A stretch of 64,000 nucleotides of DNA, from positions 56,358,001 to 56,422,000 of the forward strand of contig OZ231126.1 in assembly GCA_965153355.1 (NCBI GenBank), read 5' to 3'. This DNA is from Flaccisagitta enflata (taxonomy: Eukaryota > Chaetognatha > Sagittoidea > Aphragmophora). Position numbers and translations under genes: made by a program. Below, one piece after another: positions 31,930 through 43,710 of the stretch; positions within the stretch are counted from its first letter, which is position 1; each line of letters starts with the position of its first letter. The notes beneath the pieces were generated by a model, which was given only the letters and a program-made list of their open reading frames with translations, made no database searches and was not told the origin of the DNA.

Positions 31930-34489
31930 CTTTGTACGGTGCCTGACTGTTATTCCAGAGGATGACGAGTTTCATGGTAGCTCGTGTCGCCGCTTCCGTA
32001 ACGCGAGCCAGGTTGAAAGCAACACTCCCAAAATCAATAACCAGAATGACGATCGGGTACTGGCATCCAAGCGCTTCACGGACGTCCAGAAATCTCCAGT
32101 CGTCCGTGTTGGTGGTGTCTGTTTCTGTTGCTAATTGTTGGGAGACCTCATTTTTGACTCGTTGAATGATGGACAAATGCGACAGATGACAAATCATTCC
32201 AAACGCGTTGGTTTTCTTCATTTCTTCGGCGATGCATTTGGCTGCTCCAACGACAAACTGATCCCTGCCATCGTCATCCCAACACTTGAGTTTCAAACCT
32301 TTACCATCGCCGGAAGCTGTTGGAGCATCGCACGCCAGAATTTCTCCATCTACCACTCCCTGATTCCCTCCAATTTCTCTAGCTTTATTGCGGATTTGAG
32401 AATGCAGCTTGTGGCAAAATTGGGCCACTTCCATCGGCGATCTCATGTTTTTACTGAGTGTGACGCAATTTGATTCGTCAAATCGTAATTCGTCATCTCT
32501 AACAACGTCGTGGTTCTTGTTCTCATCCTTTTGCTTCTGGTGGCCTTTGTCAAGAATCGAATTGAGAACGTTACAGCGCACAGGACTCAAACTAGTAGAT
32601 ACGATAACGTGCACGTGCTTTTGGCATGTTTTTTGGAGGAGTTTCGCATCATCTCTGCTTACCGTGAGTCCTTCGTACTCATCCATAAGAACGAGACCGA
32701 CTCCTTCCCAATCGATCGCAGCTGACTCGACCGTAGACAAAATTTTGAGTCGGTGGCGCAATGAGACCGCAGCTTTTTCACATCTACAGAGCGATTTGAG
32801 CCGGTTTTCTAGCCACTGTTTCAGTTCGCTGAACTTCTTATACACGCAAAAGATAACCCTTTTGTCGCAATTTTCTCGCAGGTAGTATATGGCAATGTAC
32901 AAGAGGATGAGCGTTTTACCGCCACCCGGACAACCTCTTATGAGTAAACGAGTGGGTGAACCGTCCGAGTCTTCTATGGTCTGTCTCGCATGATCGATGA
33001 TTTTGGCTTGATCGACCGTCAACATGATGAATTGTCGGTTGACATCTTGGTTTGTCCTTCGCGTATGAGCCAACAGGAAGTCATCTTGAAGATGACAGAG
33101 CACCATCAAAAGACTGGCCAAACTTTCCATCGCGTTGACCCTCTCAACATGGCCAGTTGATACTTTTTCTCCGATATGTCTCAACAACTCGTGAGTCGCC
33201 CGAGAGATGTCGTCTTTACTGACAACGCACCAGTATCGTATCGCAGGAGCCATGGATTTGGCATCGATCGCTGGAATATTTCGCGTACGAGTCGCGCAAC
33301 CATTTTTTAGCATCACGATGCTAATTGGTACATCTTTCTCTTCTACCTTGGCAATCCTAAACACCTGAAGAAGTAAGTGTCTGCCCTTTTCAATCTCTAT
33401 CTCGAGTTTTTCATCCATGAGCTTGGTCAATTCAAAAAACCAAATGAGGCCATATCTTTTAGATAGGATGATATTCTTAATCAGTTTGCCCCATTTGAAG
33501 GAGGAAATGGGTGAATATTGCCCCACGTCCTGCTTTTCATAACAGCGGTCAAGGAATGGAAGAATCAGTGTTGAATCCTTTTCCTCTTTAAGAACCACGG
33601 ACACATCTTTAATCATGTCTAAAAGCGTCACCTCAGTGGACGTGAGAGATGTATCCAAATTGGAAGAACATGGACTGAGCACATTGGGCCGCAAAAGCGA
33701 GCTGTCTGGGCCTTCTGGGGAGCCATCATCCATTTCCTCTAAGGTAACATCCTCTTGCGCGGCAGTGACGTGACTGACGTCTAATTCATGCTCAATCCGC
33801 AGGTGAGCATACTCTGGTATGAAGGATACCTTTCCTCGCCAATCTGGATAGAGTTTCCTAAATTCATCCACCAGTTTGCTTGTGTCACCGAGCGTTACTT
33901 TAACGGAAGAACATGGGAAGCTAAATGTCATGGCAGAGTCTTGTTCCAGGGCGAGTTGGTAAAAACTATCGGCAAAGTCGATGCAGTTACTGCCGAGGAC
34001 GTTGTAGTGCTCCATTCGGGAAGTCCATAACGCGGGGAACTTGTCCAAAATGTCTTTTAGATAAGAAACGTTCATGAGTCTTTCCAACTCGAAGCACTTT
34101 CCCGAGCTTTTCAATTCTTTTCGTCGCGGTTTGTTATTACTCAAGAAAACGATGTTTTCTTCGTGGCGGGAAAATTGGGCCAGGACTCCGTAAGATGACT
34201 TTTCAAAGGAAATGAAGGCGGGCTTGTCTTGTTCGTCGATCGCGTTGATCATCACGACGAGGTGTTTCTTTCTCAACATCTTGGCAAACTTGTTGAAGGG
34301 TCTCGTTACAACCGGAGTCGTTCCCGTCATGACCTCCACGCGAGCGTTTTCCCCGACTTGGTCGAATATTTTCCGAGTCAACGCCGCAAAATCATCGACT
34401 TGTTCGTACGTTTCCATACTTTGGTTGTCGTAATTAAACCAGTAGAATCCATGCCTTCCTCCGAGGCCGAAAATGGCGGCCATGGGCAT
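31930..34489 (-). CDS. Gene B, exon 1: helicase-like NTPase with papain-like N-terminus
   Basis: The ATG at 34489 lies 12 nt inside an acceptor (T-rich tract ending ACAG at 34502-34505). The donor AAAG|GTGCGA follows 31930 in phase 1. With exons 2 and 3 the CDS is 3099 nt, 1032 residues. The layout matches gene A: K-K-H-L-V-V-M-I (His 76), G-S-N-C-I-D-F-A-D-S-F (Cys 169), Q motif V-D-Q-A-K-I-I (491-500), Walker A G-C-P-G-G-G-K-T (519-526), Walker B L-V-L-M-D-E-Y-E (599-606), S-K-N-M-R-S-P and E-A-A-T-R-A. An acidic insert at about 240-285 (E-E-M-D-D) is not in gene A. The SF1 core should hydrolyse ATP, but no substrate can be inferred. The catalytic role of the N-terminus is inference from two residues. 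Confidence 0.88.
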
Positions 34490-34594
34490 GGTCACAGAGT
34501 TCTGTAAAAAAAAAGTCATAAACGTAAAACTCGATATTCCTTCGAGCAAAGAAATTGTGGCAAAGACACGAGATCGAAGTCTACTATACGACTA

Positions 34595-34923
34595 AAAAAA
34601 AGACGCACTTTTGCATGGCTAATTTTGCTTGAGAATATTAGAAAAACTTATCAAAATCTTAGGTCATATGAAATCCCTTTGAAAGTACTTGCTATCTTCT
34701 TTGTTTACAAATAGCATTAGTTTGAGTGAAAACATTGCCCATTTCAGTTTTGCAATCCCTACATAAAAAGGTATTTTAACAAATAAGTGCTTCTGTTTGC
34801 AGGGCTCCAGCTTCTAAATCGTTTGAGATACAGAATTTTGATTGGTCCAGATTGAAAGATTTTTCAAAAATCTTTTAAATCTTATATTAGTTTTATCAAT
34901 TCATGAGTAGGTGCGTCTTTTTT
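34595..34923. mobile_element. TA-flanked MITE, AAAAAAGACGCAC ends
   Basis: TA-AAAAAAGACGCAC pairs with GTGCGTCTTTTTTT-TA. It belongs to the same family as 27064-27434; one TIR base differs from that copy and is compensated on the other end. It lies about 100 bp upstream of the gene B start exon, so it may be in a 5' intron or the promoter. Confidence 0.85.
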
Positions 34924-35489
34924 TATCCAAATGGTAGTTGGTAAGAATTTATTCTAATGGCATTATGGGTCATAAATTAAATTTTCTGTGTTAAGAAATT
35001 GGGTTTGCATAATCATACCTTTTTCCACTATGGAAGAGTCTTTAGAACAGAAATATGATCATTGTTGCATGTTGTTCAGAGACTGAGTCAGAACGTTGAT
35101 CAGTATTTTTCCCGTTAATCCAATGACAGGTTATGATCTTGTTGTTGAGAAAAAAAAACAGCAACGGATACACGAATGCCCAAGTCGAGCGCGGGTGGGC
35201 AGGAGCTGTTTACGGTATAAACGGTATCTTAGGATTTTTCCTGTTTCTGCTAATAGACGATCATGTTTTCATATCTTCACTTTGAGTCTAGCACATTTTC
35301 TTTTCAATTTCCACTTTTGATCTCGTCCTCGTCCTTAGATTAAAACAGTCTCGGTAACCAGTCGTCTGACACTTTGAATCATACGGCCTGCCTAGCCTTT
35401 TACTTCGAACCGAGTGAACTCGTTAATTATAGGTGCGCGAATTTAAGTGCTGAAATGACGATAGTGCTGTGTAACACAGGCTGAATCAA
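34924..35489. other. Intergenic, no gene recognised
   Basis: A reversed remnant of the AGTCGCG-repeat tail (about 35160-35212: CGGATACACG, GGGTGGGCAGGAGC) is the only recognisable piece. Confidence 0.45.
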
Positions 35490-35529
35490 TGTCGAATAGA
35501 AAGATAGATGAATAGATAGAGACATAGAT

Positions 35530-35603
<74 letters not shown>

Positions 35604-35617
35604 AGAGATAAAGAGAT

Positions 35618-35695
<78 letters not shown>

Positions 35696-35698
35696 ATT

Positions 35699-35760
<62 letters not shown>

Positions 35761-35775
35761 GATAGATAGATAGGT
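35490..35775. repeat. (GATA)n microsatellite, about 285 bp
   Basis: About 70 GATA units with a few AAGA/GATT interruptions. It borders the inverted-repeat element starting near 35808. Confidence 0.97.
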
Positions 35776-35807
35776 TTTTGATGATTTTTGCTAAAGTGAT
35801 GACTCTG

Positions 35808-36285
35808 ACCATAGAAAATCCATGACCGTTTGAAAGCTCTGCAAAATATCTTTCCTTATGAAACGTTGCTAGTCATTCTAAGCATCCGTTTAGAAATGGC
35901 GTAAGAATGAATGAAAACATTGCCATATTCAATTTGCGGTCAGATTGAATAAAAAAGTTTTGAAAAAATAGTGGTTCACTTCAACAAGCTCTAACTTTTA
36001 AACGGTTTGAGATACAGATCTGGGATTGGTCTTGAATGGAAGAAAATTAAAAAATCTATAAATTACACCAAGAAAAAAGTTCAAATTATGATTTTTCTAT
36101 CTTATTTTATAAAATAACAAAGAGGAACAAATTCTACGACTTCAACTTTTACATTCAAGACCACCTCTTCTTTATTGCAGTCTCATTACTTAACGAATAA
36201 AGACAGAATAGCCAGCATGGTCTCATTTTGAAGATCTTTCGCAGAGCTTCCAAAAGGGTCATGGATTTTGCTATGTTTTTCTCAT
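35808..36285. mobile_element. Inverted-repeat element related to the AAAAAGNCGCAC MITEs
   Basis: CATAGAAAATCCATGACC at 35810 pairs with GGGTCATGGATTTTGCTATG at 36257, and GAAAGCTCTGCAAAATATCT pairs with AGATCTTTCGCAGAGCTTCC. The interior matches the 27064-27434 MITE (GATACAGATCTGGGATTGGTC) although the ends differ. Confidence 0.7.
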
Positions 36286-36322
36286 TGGATGCTTTTGAAT
36301 CTTTAAAAAACATTTTGTTCCG

Positions 36323-36500
36323 TTTTTAGTTGCGGACACGCAACTCTATAAGAGGCTTTGTCCGTCCGTCCGTCCATCCGTCCATCCGTCGGTTGGTCCG
36401 TTCGTCCGTTGGTGAGCACGAGTCGAAATGTGTGATAACGCACATTTCCACTCCTGCCCACCCGTCCGCAACTGGTGGCCGTGTATCCGGCCTTGTTTTT
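36323..36500 (+). repeat. AGTCGCG-family repeat, AGTTGCGGAC subtype
   Basis: Nearly identical in ends to 4893-5047: TTTTTAGTTGCGGACACGCA and CCGTCCGCAACTGG...CCGGCCTTGTTTT. A detached tail of the other subtype (CAAACGCGACTGGGG) follows at 36545-36600. Confidence 0.88.
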
Positions 36501-36658
36501 TTTTTGCTACTGTTACTCCCTGTATTTAAGCAATGGAACCTTTCATTGCTCCTGCCCACACAAACGCGACTGGGGTAGCGGTGTACCTGGTCTTGTGAGT
36601 GTCTTTAAACAGAAGAATTAATTATCTTCCCATGACCCATCTTTATTTCACCAACCAG

Positions 36659-37764
36659 AGTCATCAACTAAATCATGTTCAAACATTCGACTCCTCTCTT
36701 TGCGGCCAAAATATCGAGGAGACTGGAAGTCCGCAAATCGATTTCCCGTTGGTTTTAGATTTGTTGGTGGTGTCATTGGAAGCAAACTGGTGCTTTGGGG
36801 TGGTACACAAAGGCAACAACAGGATGGAGAGAAGCAACTCCTTCCTTCAAACTTCGTTTACACATTCATTCCTCCAGGCCTAAGCGACAATGCGAAAGGT
36901 GCATGGAAAAAGATACCAAAGATTGGTGATGTTCATCCCAACAGAAACAAGGCAGCTTTCACAACTCTCAACAACTTGATTTACATCTTTGGAGGTTTTA
37001 AGCGCAGAGAATATAAGAACACAATCACTTCCCTCTCGGCTGATGGGAATTTCACACGCCTTCCAATAACTGGCAACATTCCCTATCCACTATTTTTCGC
37101 GCAAGCTTGGTCTTACAATAATAAAATTTACATTTTTGGGGGTCAGGTCGAGAGTAGGACCACCAATGGTGAACATGATTTCACCAACAAAGTGTATTGT
37201 TTTGATCCAAGCACAAACAATATTGTGCGCCTTGAGACAAAAGGCACACCTCCTTCACCTCGTGCATGGTTTGCTGTTGCACAAATTGACTATCGCGTCT
37301 TCATTCATGGTGGTAAAGGCTGTGTAGAAAAACGCAAACGCTGTCTCCTATCCGATTTCTTCACCTTAGACTTAAACACTTTGGAGTGGAGAAAGATCAA
37401 CGAGTCAGGAATTTCCGATGGTTTAGCTTTTCATTCACTCTCATCTGTCTCTTCATCTGAACTTTTACTTGTTGGCGGCTTTGACAACTCAAATCAGATA
37501 TCACATCGCATTGCAACGTTTGACATCAACAAAGAGGAGTGGAGGGAGAGAGAGCGTCTTCCAGCATTATCTGGCAGCAATAAAGATGAAGAAGGGCTGA
37601 TGAAGCACCAAACGTTTGAAGTACAAAAAGAATATAGCACTTTGATAATCTGTGTTGGAGGCTTTGTTGATAGAGAACAAAGCCGCCATCCCAAACGCAT
37701 GGCGATCTTTAACTTCCCCAGCCAAAACAAAACAACAACAAACAGGCCGCCAAAAATCAAGTAG
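36659..37764 (+). CDS. Kelch-repeat protein
   Basis: The frame is open from 36625 to the TAG at 37764 and has no good ATG at its start. TTTCACCAACCAG before 36659 could be a splice acceptor, so a 5' exon is probable; a non-ATG start at 36700 is the alternative. The translation has five to six kelch blades, each with a hydrophobic strand and G-G: V-L-W-G-G-T, L-I-Y-I-F-G-G-F, K-I-Y-I-F-G-G-Q, V-F-I-H-G-G-K, L-L-L-V-G-G-F and I-C-V-G-G-F. Paired W/Y residues follow in several (W-K-K-I-P, E-W-R-K-I, E-W-R-E-R-E). It should fold as a beta-propeller binding a protein partner. No BTB or other domain is attached in this exon. It is intronless over about 1.1 kb and the only plus-strand host gene here. 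Confidence 0.85.
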
Positions 37765-38129
37765 CCGCTCGTTTCAATCAATTAACTTTGTTGTGCTGGT
37801 GGCACCACAGTAGTATAGTAGTGACAAAATAGGCCTTTTGATTAAAAGATCCAATTCTTGGGATAATTACTCTGTATTGAATGGGAAGACTTTCTTTAGG
37901 GGAACGAAACCTAAATAGGAATAAGATTTTAAAATTATTTGACACAGGTAACAGGTCACTCAAGCGTCATTATGGTCAGTGGTTCCCAATGTCCCATTGA
38001 CCTCGTTAAGTAATGTTTTGTTGAGGTAATGGGGCAGTAATGGGGTTGTAAGCCAATTTCGGGTTGAAGGTTACGATTGAGGCTTGTGGGGTCCGAACAC
38101 ACTGATTTAAGGCAAAGGAGGAATGATAA
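37765..38129. other. Downstream of the kelch gene, no gene
   Basis: AT-rich DNA without recognisable features. No poly(A) site can be fixed. Confidence 0.4.
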
Positions 38130-38425
38130 GGGCCCAATATGGAATCGGATTTTGGGTTTGAAAGGCCTGGTTTGGGATCTGAAAGACCTGATTTGGGATC
38201 TGCGAGGCCTGATTTGGGGTCCAAGATGCCGGATTTGGGTATGAGAGGCCTGATCCAGGCCCTGGGGTCTAAGAGACCCAATTTGGGATTTGAGGGGCTT
38301 GATTTAAGGCCTTACCGCCTAAGAGGTATAATTCGGGGTCTAAGAGGCCTGATTTGGGGTGTGAGGGGCTGGATTTGGGGGTGAGGGGCTTGATGAGGCC
38401 TGAGAGGCCTGCTTTGGATTCTTAA
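38130..38425. repeat. About 20-bp minisatellite, GATTTGGGATCTGAGAGGCC
   Basis: About 13 imperfect units on the opposite strand sense to the CCTCAAATC arrays, so it is an arm of the same kind of element as 38433-39180. Confidence 0.8.
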
Positions 38426-38432
38426 AGATCTA

Positions 38433-39300
38433 CTTTTGGGCAGCGGCCCCAAAGGGGACGAAGTCCTGTAGAACACAGGGGACTTTTGTTCGTTCGTTTG
38501 TTTGTCCGTTTGTCTGTTTGTCCCCCCCCCTCATCAGGTCCCTCAGGCCTCAAATTTTGGCCTCTGAGACCTCATGTCCGGCCTCTCAAGCCTCAAATCC
38601 AGCCTCTCAAGCCTCAAATTTAGCCTCTCAGGCCTCAAATCCAGCCTCCCAAGCCTCAAATCTAGCCTCTCAGGCCTCAAATCCGACCTCTCAAGCCTCA
38701 AATTCAACCTCTTAGGCCTCAAACCTGGCCACTCAGGCCTCAAATTGGGCTTCTCAGGCCTCAAATCCAAATTCTGAGGCCTCAAACCTGGCCTTTCGGG
38801 CCTCAAATTGGGCCTCTCAGGCCTCAAATAAGCTATCTATGCCTAAATAAATTGCTCTCAGGCTTCAAATCAGCCCTCTGACCTTTCAAGCCTCTAGCTC
38901 TCTCAAGCCTCAAGTCAGCCCTCTCAAGCTTCTGATTGGCGTTCTCAGGCCTTACATCAGCCCTCTTAGACCTCAGTTTAGGCTCTTGAAGGCTATCAGT
39001 CAGCCCTCTATAGCATCTCATCCACTTCATCAGGCAGGACTAACAAATGTCCCCCTGTGTTCTACAGGACTCTCTCCCCTTTGGGGCCGCTGCCCTGCTC
39101 CCCCTCACTCAAATTCACGATCACTCAAAGCAGGGCAACCGGTATTGCTGACCACATATTGCCCTTGGGCGACCTCTTGGGTCTGGGAGGCTTGATATTG
39201 AGTCTAAGAGGCCTGGTTTGAGGCTAGGAAAGGGGAAACAGGGAAAAACATTAGATTGGAAAAATTGTCCTGTGTGGAATCATAGGTCATTGGCCCCTCC
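38433..39300. repeat. GGCAGCGGCCCC-family minisatellite element
   Basis: The head GGGCAGCGGCCCCAAAGGGG and GTCCTGTAGAACACAGGGGA precede a GTTCGTTTGT run and about 24 units of CCTCTCAGGCCTCAAATC type. The reversed hairpin block is at 39053-39090, and the tail GCCCTGC...GCAGGGC, GGTATTGCTGACCA, GCCCTTGGGC is at 39090-39175. A second small tail (GGCCCCTCCAGGGCCGCTGCC) lies at 39292-39315. Confidence 0.85.
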
Positions 39301-39485
39301 AGGGCCGCTGCCCAAAAAGTGCTACAGGATCATTGGCAACAACAAGTGTTATTGAATTTTGCTGGATCGAACCAGAACATTCTGGTTAAGTCAATACTTG
39401 TCCAACTTGTTGATGATAAGTAAAAGAATTGGCTGTTATTCCTAGAGATCTTCCCTATTCATAGGCTCATTTTTCCGGGCATTTC

Positions 39486-39656
39486 TTTTTAGTCGCGGCC
39501 AAGCGACTCTATAAGAGGCTTTGTCCGTCCGTCCGTCCGTTGGTCGGTCGGTCGGTTGGTCGGTCCGTGGTGATCGAGTTGGAAAGTGTGAAAATGCACA
39601 TTTCCGCCCCTGCCCACCCGTCCGCGACTGGTATTGGCCGTGTATCCGGCCTTGTT
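39486..39656 (+). repeat. AGTCGCG-family repeat, AGTCGCGGCC subtype
   Basis: TTTTTAGTCGCGGCCAAGCG (stem AGTCGC/GCGACT) and GGCTTTGTCCGTCCGTCC on the left; CCGTCCGCGACTGG and TATCCGGCCTTGTT on the right. Confidence 0.88.
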
Positions 39657-39977
39657 GTTTTGCTACATTCCCCCTCTACAGCTCATACTTGTCAACTTTT
39701 GGGGCTTGTTAATATTCAATTCTTTACTTATTGGCAACAATTCTTAAGTTTGTTTATCCATTGTTCTTTTTGTACCCCATACTATTCCGGCAAATCCAAA
39801 AATAATCACCAAAGCCTTGTATATAGTTGATGAGCCCTGGCATAAGAGTAAAGTACTAGTACAATTGTACAAAACATGAATGAAAATATCACATGATTAG
39901 ATAGATTTGATTTTCTGCCTTCATCATTACTGGATTGTTTTTAACATACTTATTCTAAAGAGTGCCATCTTCAAAAT

Positions 39978-40133
39978 ACAAGGCTGGAGACACGGCTACC
40001 CCAGTCGCGTGTTGATGGGCAGGAGCAGTAATTGAGTTCACCAGATCGAACAGACGGATGGACGGACAGACGGATGGAGTGATGGAAGGACTGACAAAGC
40101 GGGGTGTAGATTCGCGTAGCACGCGACCAAAAA
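39978..40133 (-). repeat. AGTCGCG-family repeat, minus strand
   Basis: Read on the minus strand: TTTTTGGTCGCGTGCTACGC, CTACACCCCGCTTTGTCAG, a TCCGTCTGTCC run and a GCTCCTGCCC block, ending CGCGACTGGGGTAGCCGTGT and CCTTGT. Confidence 0.85.
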
Positions 40134-40682
40134 TACTCTCCACTTAGAAACTAGCAACAAGTTTGGGGCAATGTTATCTGAATCAACTCAGCAAAGACAA
40201 AAAAGTTGTTACTACTCCATAAAATGCTGAAAATCTGGGGAAAATAGCTGAAATTACTTAGGCGCAGCACTTCTACAAAGATTTTAGGAGGGAGGATTTG
40301 TTTTCTTTCTCCGCTGCTCCTTGAACTGAAAAACGCAGTTATGAAATAAATCTATTGGTACACTGGGTTGATGACATTTTTCATGTAGAGGCTTCAAATC
40401 TGGCAAACTATATGAAACTTGGGATTCTGGTACATTTTGACATGCTCTTTCCATCCAGAGGGGGTACCAGGCTCAAAAATGAAAAATGTTGCCGCATATT
40501 GCAGCAACTTTGATGAAATTTTGCGATTAAGGATTTTTTGTAAAACAATCATTTTTTTCTCAGTAGGAAGACAAAATGAGGTGATTTTATGATACTTCTA
40601 GCAAAAATAACCCAAAAATAGACATTGCAGCAACTTCTTTTTGCTGCAGCAGGTTGCTGTAAGTTCGCAAATACAAAACCCT
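40134..40682. other. Intergenic, no gene
   Basis: AT-rich with several TTGCAGCAACTT-like words (40490-40665). Nothing else recognised. Confidence 0.4.
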
Positions 40683-42668
40683 TTATTTTTTAGCTTTTAA
40701 AAAAGCATCATATTTTAGTTTTGTAAAAGCAACTAAACTGATTTCATGGACTAAGCGAGTCTTTTTTAAATGTGCAGCTTGTAAGAGGCTTTCTGCAGTG
40801 CCTGGTGTAGTGACTTCAGCCTCAGCAACAATATTATCCCACCCAGAATTATCAAGTAGTTTTCCAATTGCTGTCCACAGGGACATTTCTAAATGTAAAC
40901 CCCCTATAAAAATGACAAGCTTATCCTCTCTATATGTTTCAGGGTAACGCCATTGCACCTGCTTTAAAAGGGAGAATATGGGTTGGTCTCCCACAATAAT
41001 AGGAATTTGGTTAGGATTGAGTTTTGAAATTGTAGAGGATACTATCTTTATGGTACGGTACATCATAGTGGCGGTAGCAGCTTTTTCATCAAACATGGGA
41101 CATAAACCTGTTATCCAAGGAGTAGGTGCGGAGGCTGTTTCTTTCTCAGTATGATAACCCAAAAAACTCAGTTTATGATGTTCAGCAAATGGCATAGACA
41201 AACGAGTACCACTGTTCTTAAGCGATAGTTCTTCTTTTTAGTCGCGTGCACGCGACTCTACACCCCGCTTTGTCTGTCCGTCTATCGGGTTGTTGATTGG
41301 TCGGTTGGTTGGTTGGTCCCCATTTTACTTTTTTCATCAATTTTATTTCTTTAAATCATTTTAAGTCATTTTAGGGTGTACTAAGTCCTTGTAAGTCATT
41401 ATAAGTCATTCTAAGTCAATCTGTAAGTCTGCACGCGACTTAAAGGTGTTGGCCTTGTTTAACTTCTGTTTCACCATCATAATGGGGATGAAACACTCTC
41501 TTTGGAGGAGCCTCAGTTCTTGCAAGATTTACTTCAATGTTTCTTATTGATGTGTATGACTCAGGTAATTTGATCCGGTTCCGGTTAGAGAGCTCAAAAA
41601 AGGGTCTTTGAACAGAGTTTTCATCTGGTTGCTGTAAATAGGATATAGATGTTCCATGAAAAGAGGTCATTGCAGTTGTGGAGCTAGGATTAAAATCGAT
41701 ATTGTCAACTGCATATAGGGTAAATGTATAACTGCATCACCTTTTTCAAATTGTTCCCATAATGATGCTGCAATATGGCTTCCAATGTTTAAAACCCTTT
41801 CATAGCTGATGCTTAATCCTAGATTATTTAATTTTTCAATGAGTTTTTGGCTCCTTGTCTCAAAGTGAATCATAGTTCCTAGATATAAGGGCAAAGGTGG
41901 TTCTCTCTCCAGTGTGTTTCTAAAAGCTGTGCCCTCTTTATGTTTCTTTCAACTATTCAAATAAATAAGTTGACAAATACTCAAAGCTCTCTGCGAATCA
42001 TTATCATGTAGTGATGGTCCAATTAACAACATTGAAATTAGAGTTTTTAATAAAGATGGGATTGAATCTATTTGAGATTTTATATCAAAACCACCCTTGA
42101 AATGGAACCCCTCATGTGCAAACATATCTTTCCTAATGAGTTTTGCTACTTTATATATGCTTCTAACATCAGCTTCATACTTTCTTTCATCAAGAGCATC
42201 TTTCACAATGGTATTCAAGCCCTCAGAAAAAAATAAATTCTTACGTTCATAACCCTGGCCATGCTCAATCAGATCCCCATCAAATTCTTGCAGTATTCGC
42301 TCCTTTAATCTAGTGGAATTTATCTTTGTTGTTAGGCCTAATTCCTCTCTCCTTGTTTGTGCATCTCTGACTAGACGTGACAGTGGAAAAATAGTTTTAC
42401 CTTCCTTTGCTTGGTCACTAATGCTTTCAACCAGTTCCAAGATAACACGTTCCTCATTAATGCCCTCGTCTATTTTTTCTTTTTTCCTCTTAGCTCTTAC
42501 CTTGGTCCGATGCCTTGTATAGAACTTAGTTAGGCAAGCATGATGGTATCTGCCCTCAAGGGCAACCAAATCTCTTTCACCAAATCTTGCTTGCAATTTT
42601 GGATCTTCAATTATTATTGCTATTTCTAGCATCTTTTTTCCAAATTCTAGCAAAGTTACATTAAACAA
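40683..42668 (-). pseudogene. Broken member of a widespread uncharacterised invertebrate family
   Basis: About 580 codons remain in four pieces. The first (42668-41952) has D-L-V-A-L-E-G-R-Y-H-H-A-C-L. It hits an in-frame TGA at 41949-41951, continues in the same frame to about 41710, shifts by one base at the segment reading A-V-D-N-I-D-F-N-P-S-S-T-T-A and S-F-H-G-T-S-I-S, and is split at 41463 by a 227-bp repeat. The last part runs to the stop at 40683 (I-I-V-G-D-Q-P-I, F-I-G-G-L-H-L-E-M). The motifs N-P-S-S-T-T-A and S-F-H-G-T-x-I-S are ones I recall from multi-copy uncharacterised proteins of many invertebrates, possibly transposon-derived. Confidence 0.8.
41236..41462 (+). mobile_element. 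AGTCGCG-family element with 5-bp target duplication
   Basis: A 227-bp copy from TTTTTAGTCGCGTGCACGCG to GGTGTTGGCCTTGTTTAA, flanked by CTTCT at 41231-41235 and 41463-41467. Removing it with one CTTCT rejoins the pseudogene frames (E-T-E then E-L-S-L-K). This is the best definition of the family's true ends. The core has AAGTCATT units and the tail CTGCACGCGACTTAAAGG. Confidence 0.88.
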
Positions 42669-43639
42669 CCAGGTTTTTTATGGTCAAATCTAAAATTGGC
42701 TATGTTGGTCAGTCGGTGGGTTGGTGTCACTGCTTTGACATTTTTAGCATTACTGCTCCTGCCCATATGCTCATATTCATTGTGAGCTCTGACAAAAGAA
42801 ATAGCATGGCCGGATATACAGGTACCCCAGTCCTGTTTGGAAGGGCGTGGGCAGTATTGAAGGTTACTAGAGCATCCTGGCAGTAGCAGCGAGGCCAAAG
42901 ACAGCAAAAAAAAAAGTAAAAAAGAGATGGATGGAAGGACTAAGCAAGTTGTGCATGCAAAAAAAAACACAACAATTCGGAAGTTTGTGATGGGATTTGT
43001 CAAATGTCAATGATCTATAGGTAAGTGAATGCTGCCGCTCCTATCTAATCTAACAGGACTGGTAAATGCTGTGTATCAGGCCCTGATGCGCTGCAAAACA
43101 TTCATTTTACTTTTCTGATCTCATTTGCATATTGTAGATTTCATTTCTAACTATGGAAATGTGACTGATCAATAAACAGTCAGCACCAAAACAAAAAAAT
43201 AACTTTCGTGCAAAAGTAGATAGCTATCATTGTGAAGCAATCTAAAGGTTTTTGTTATTTGAACTACCCATTAAGCAGCTCTTCATTCATAGCAAGAATA
43301 TTCTTTGAGATGCTTTTGGTAAATCCAGACAAAAAGTCCCAAACTCACTTAAAATAGATTTTTGAAAAAAAGTTTTTAATGGTCTGTATGATGTGGTTCA
43401 GATGTATTGCAACAATATAGTTAGACCTACAGAAAATCAAGTGTGTCAAGTTTGACTTCACAGGGTTTGATTGAATTTTATATAAAGGCTCACTCACTAT
43501 GACCCAAGATGACGTCTGAAAGAAAATCTAATGGTCATTATAGAAGGAGTACAGTTGAGCTTCAGTTGGGGGCCTTTACAGTGGGTGCTTTCTTGCTGAG
43601 TCCAAGTGTATCATCTTGATACTCCTTCAAAGTGAGAGG
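42669..43639. other. Intergenic with one eroded AGTCGCG-family pair
   Basis: Fragments at 42700-42780 (GGTCAGTCGGTGGGTTGG, CTCCTGCCCATATGC) and 42808-42865 (GGCCGGATATACAGGTACCC) are opposite remnants of the family. No gene. Confidence 0.5.
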
Positions 43640-43654
43640 TGGTCAATTTTGGAA

Positions 43655-43710
<56 letters not shown>

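Noticed and set aside
31961-34507. Plus-strand frames of 67-158 codons opposite gene B
   Set aside because: Shadow frames; no motifs, and gene B explains the region.
36599-36883. Alternative 94-codon frame with an ATG start at the kelch locus
   Set aside because: It overlaps the kelch frame out of phase and lacks kelch features; it does not continue.
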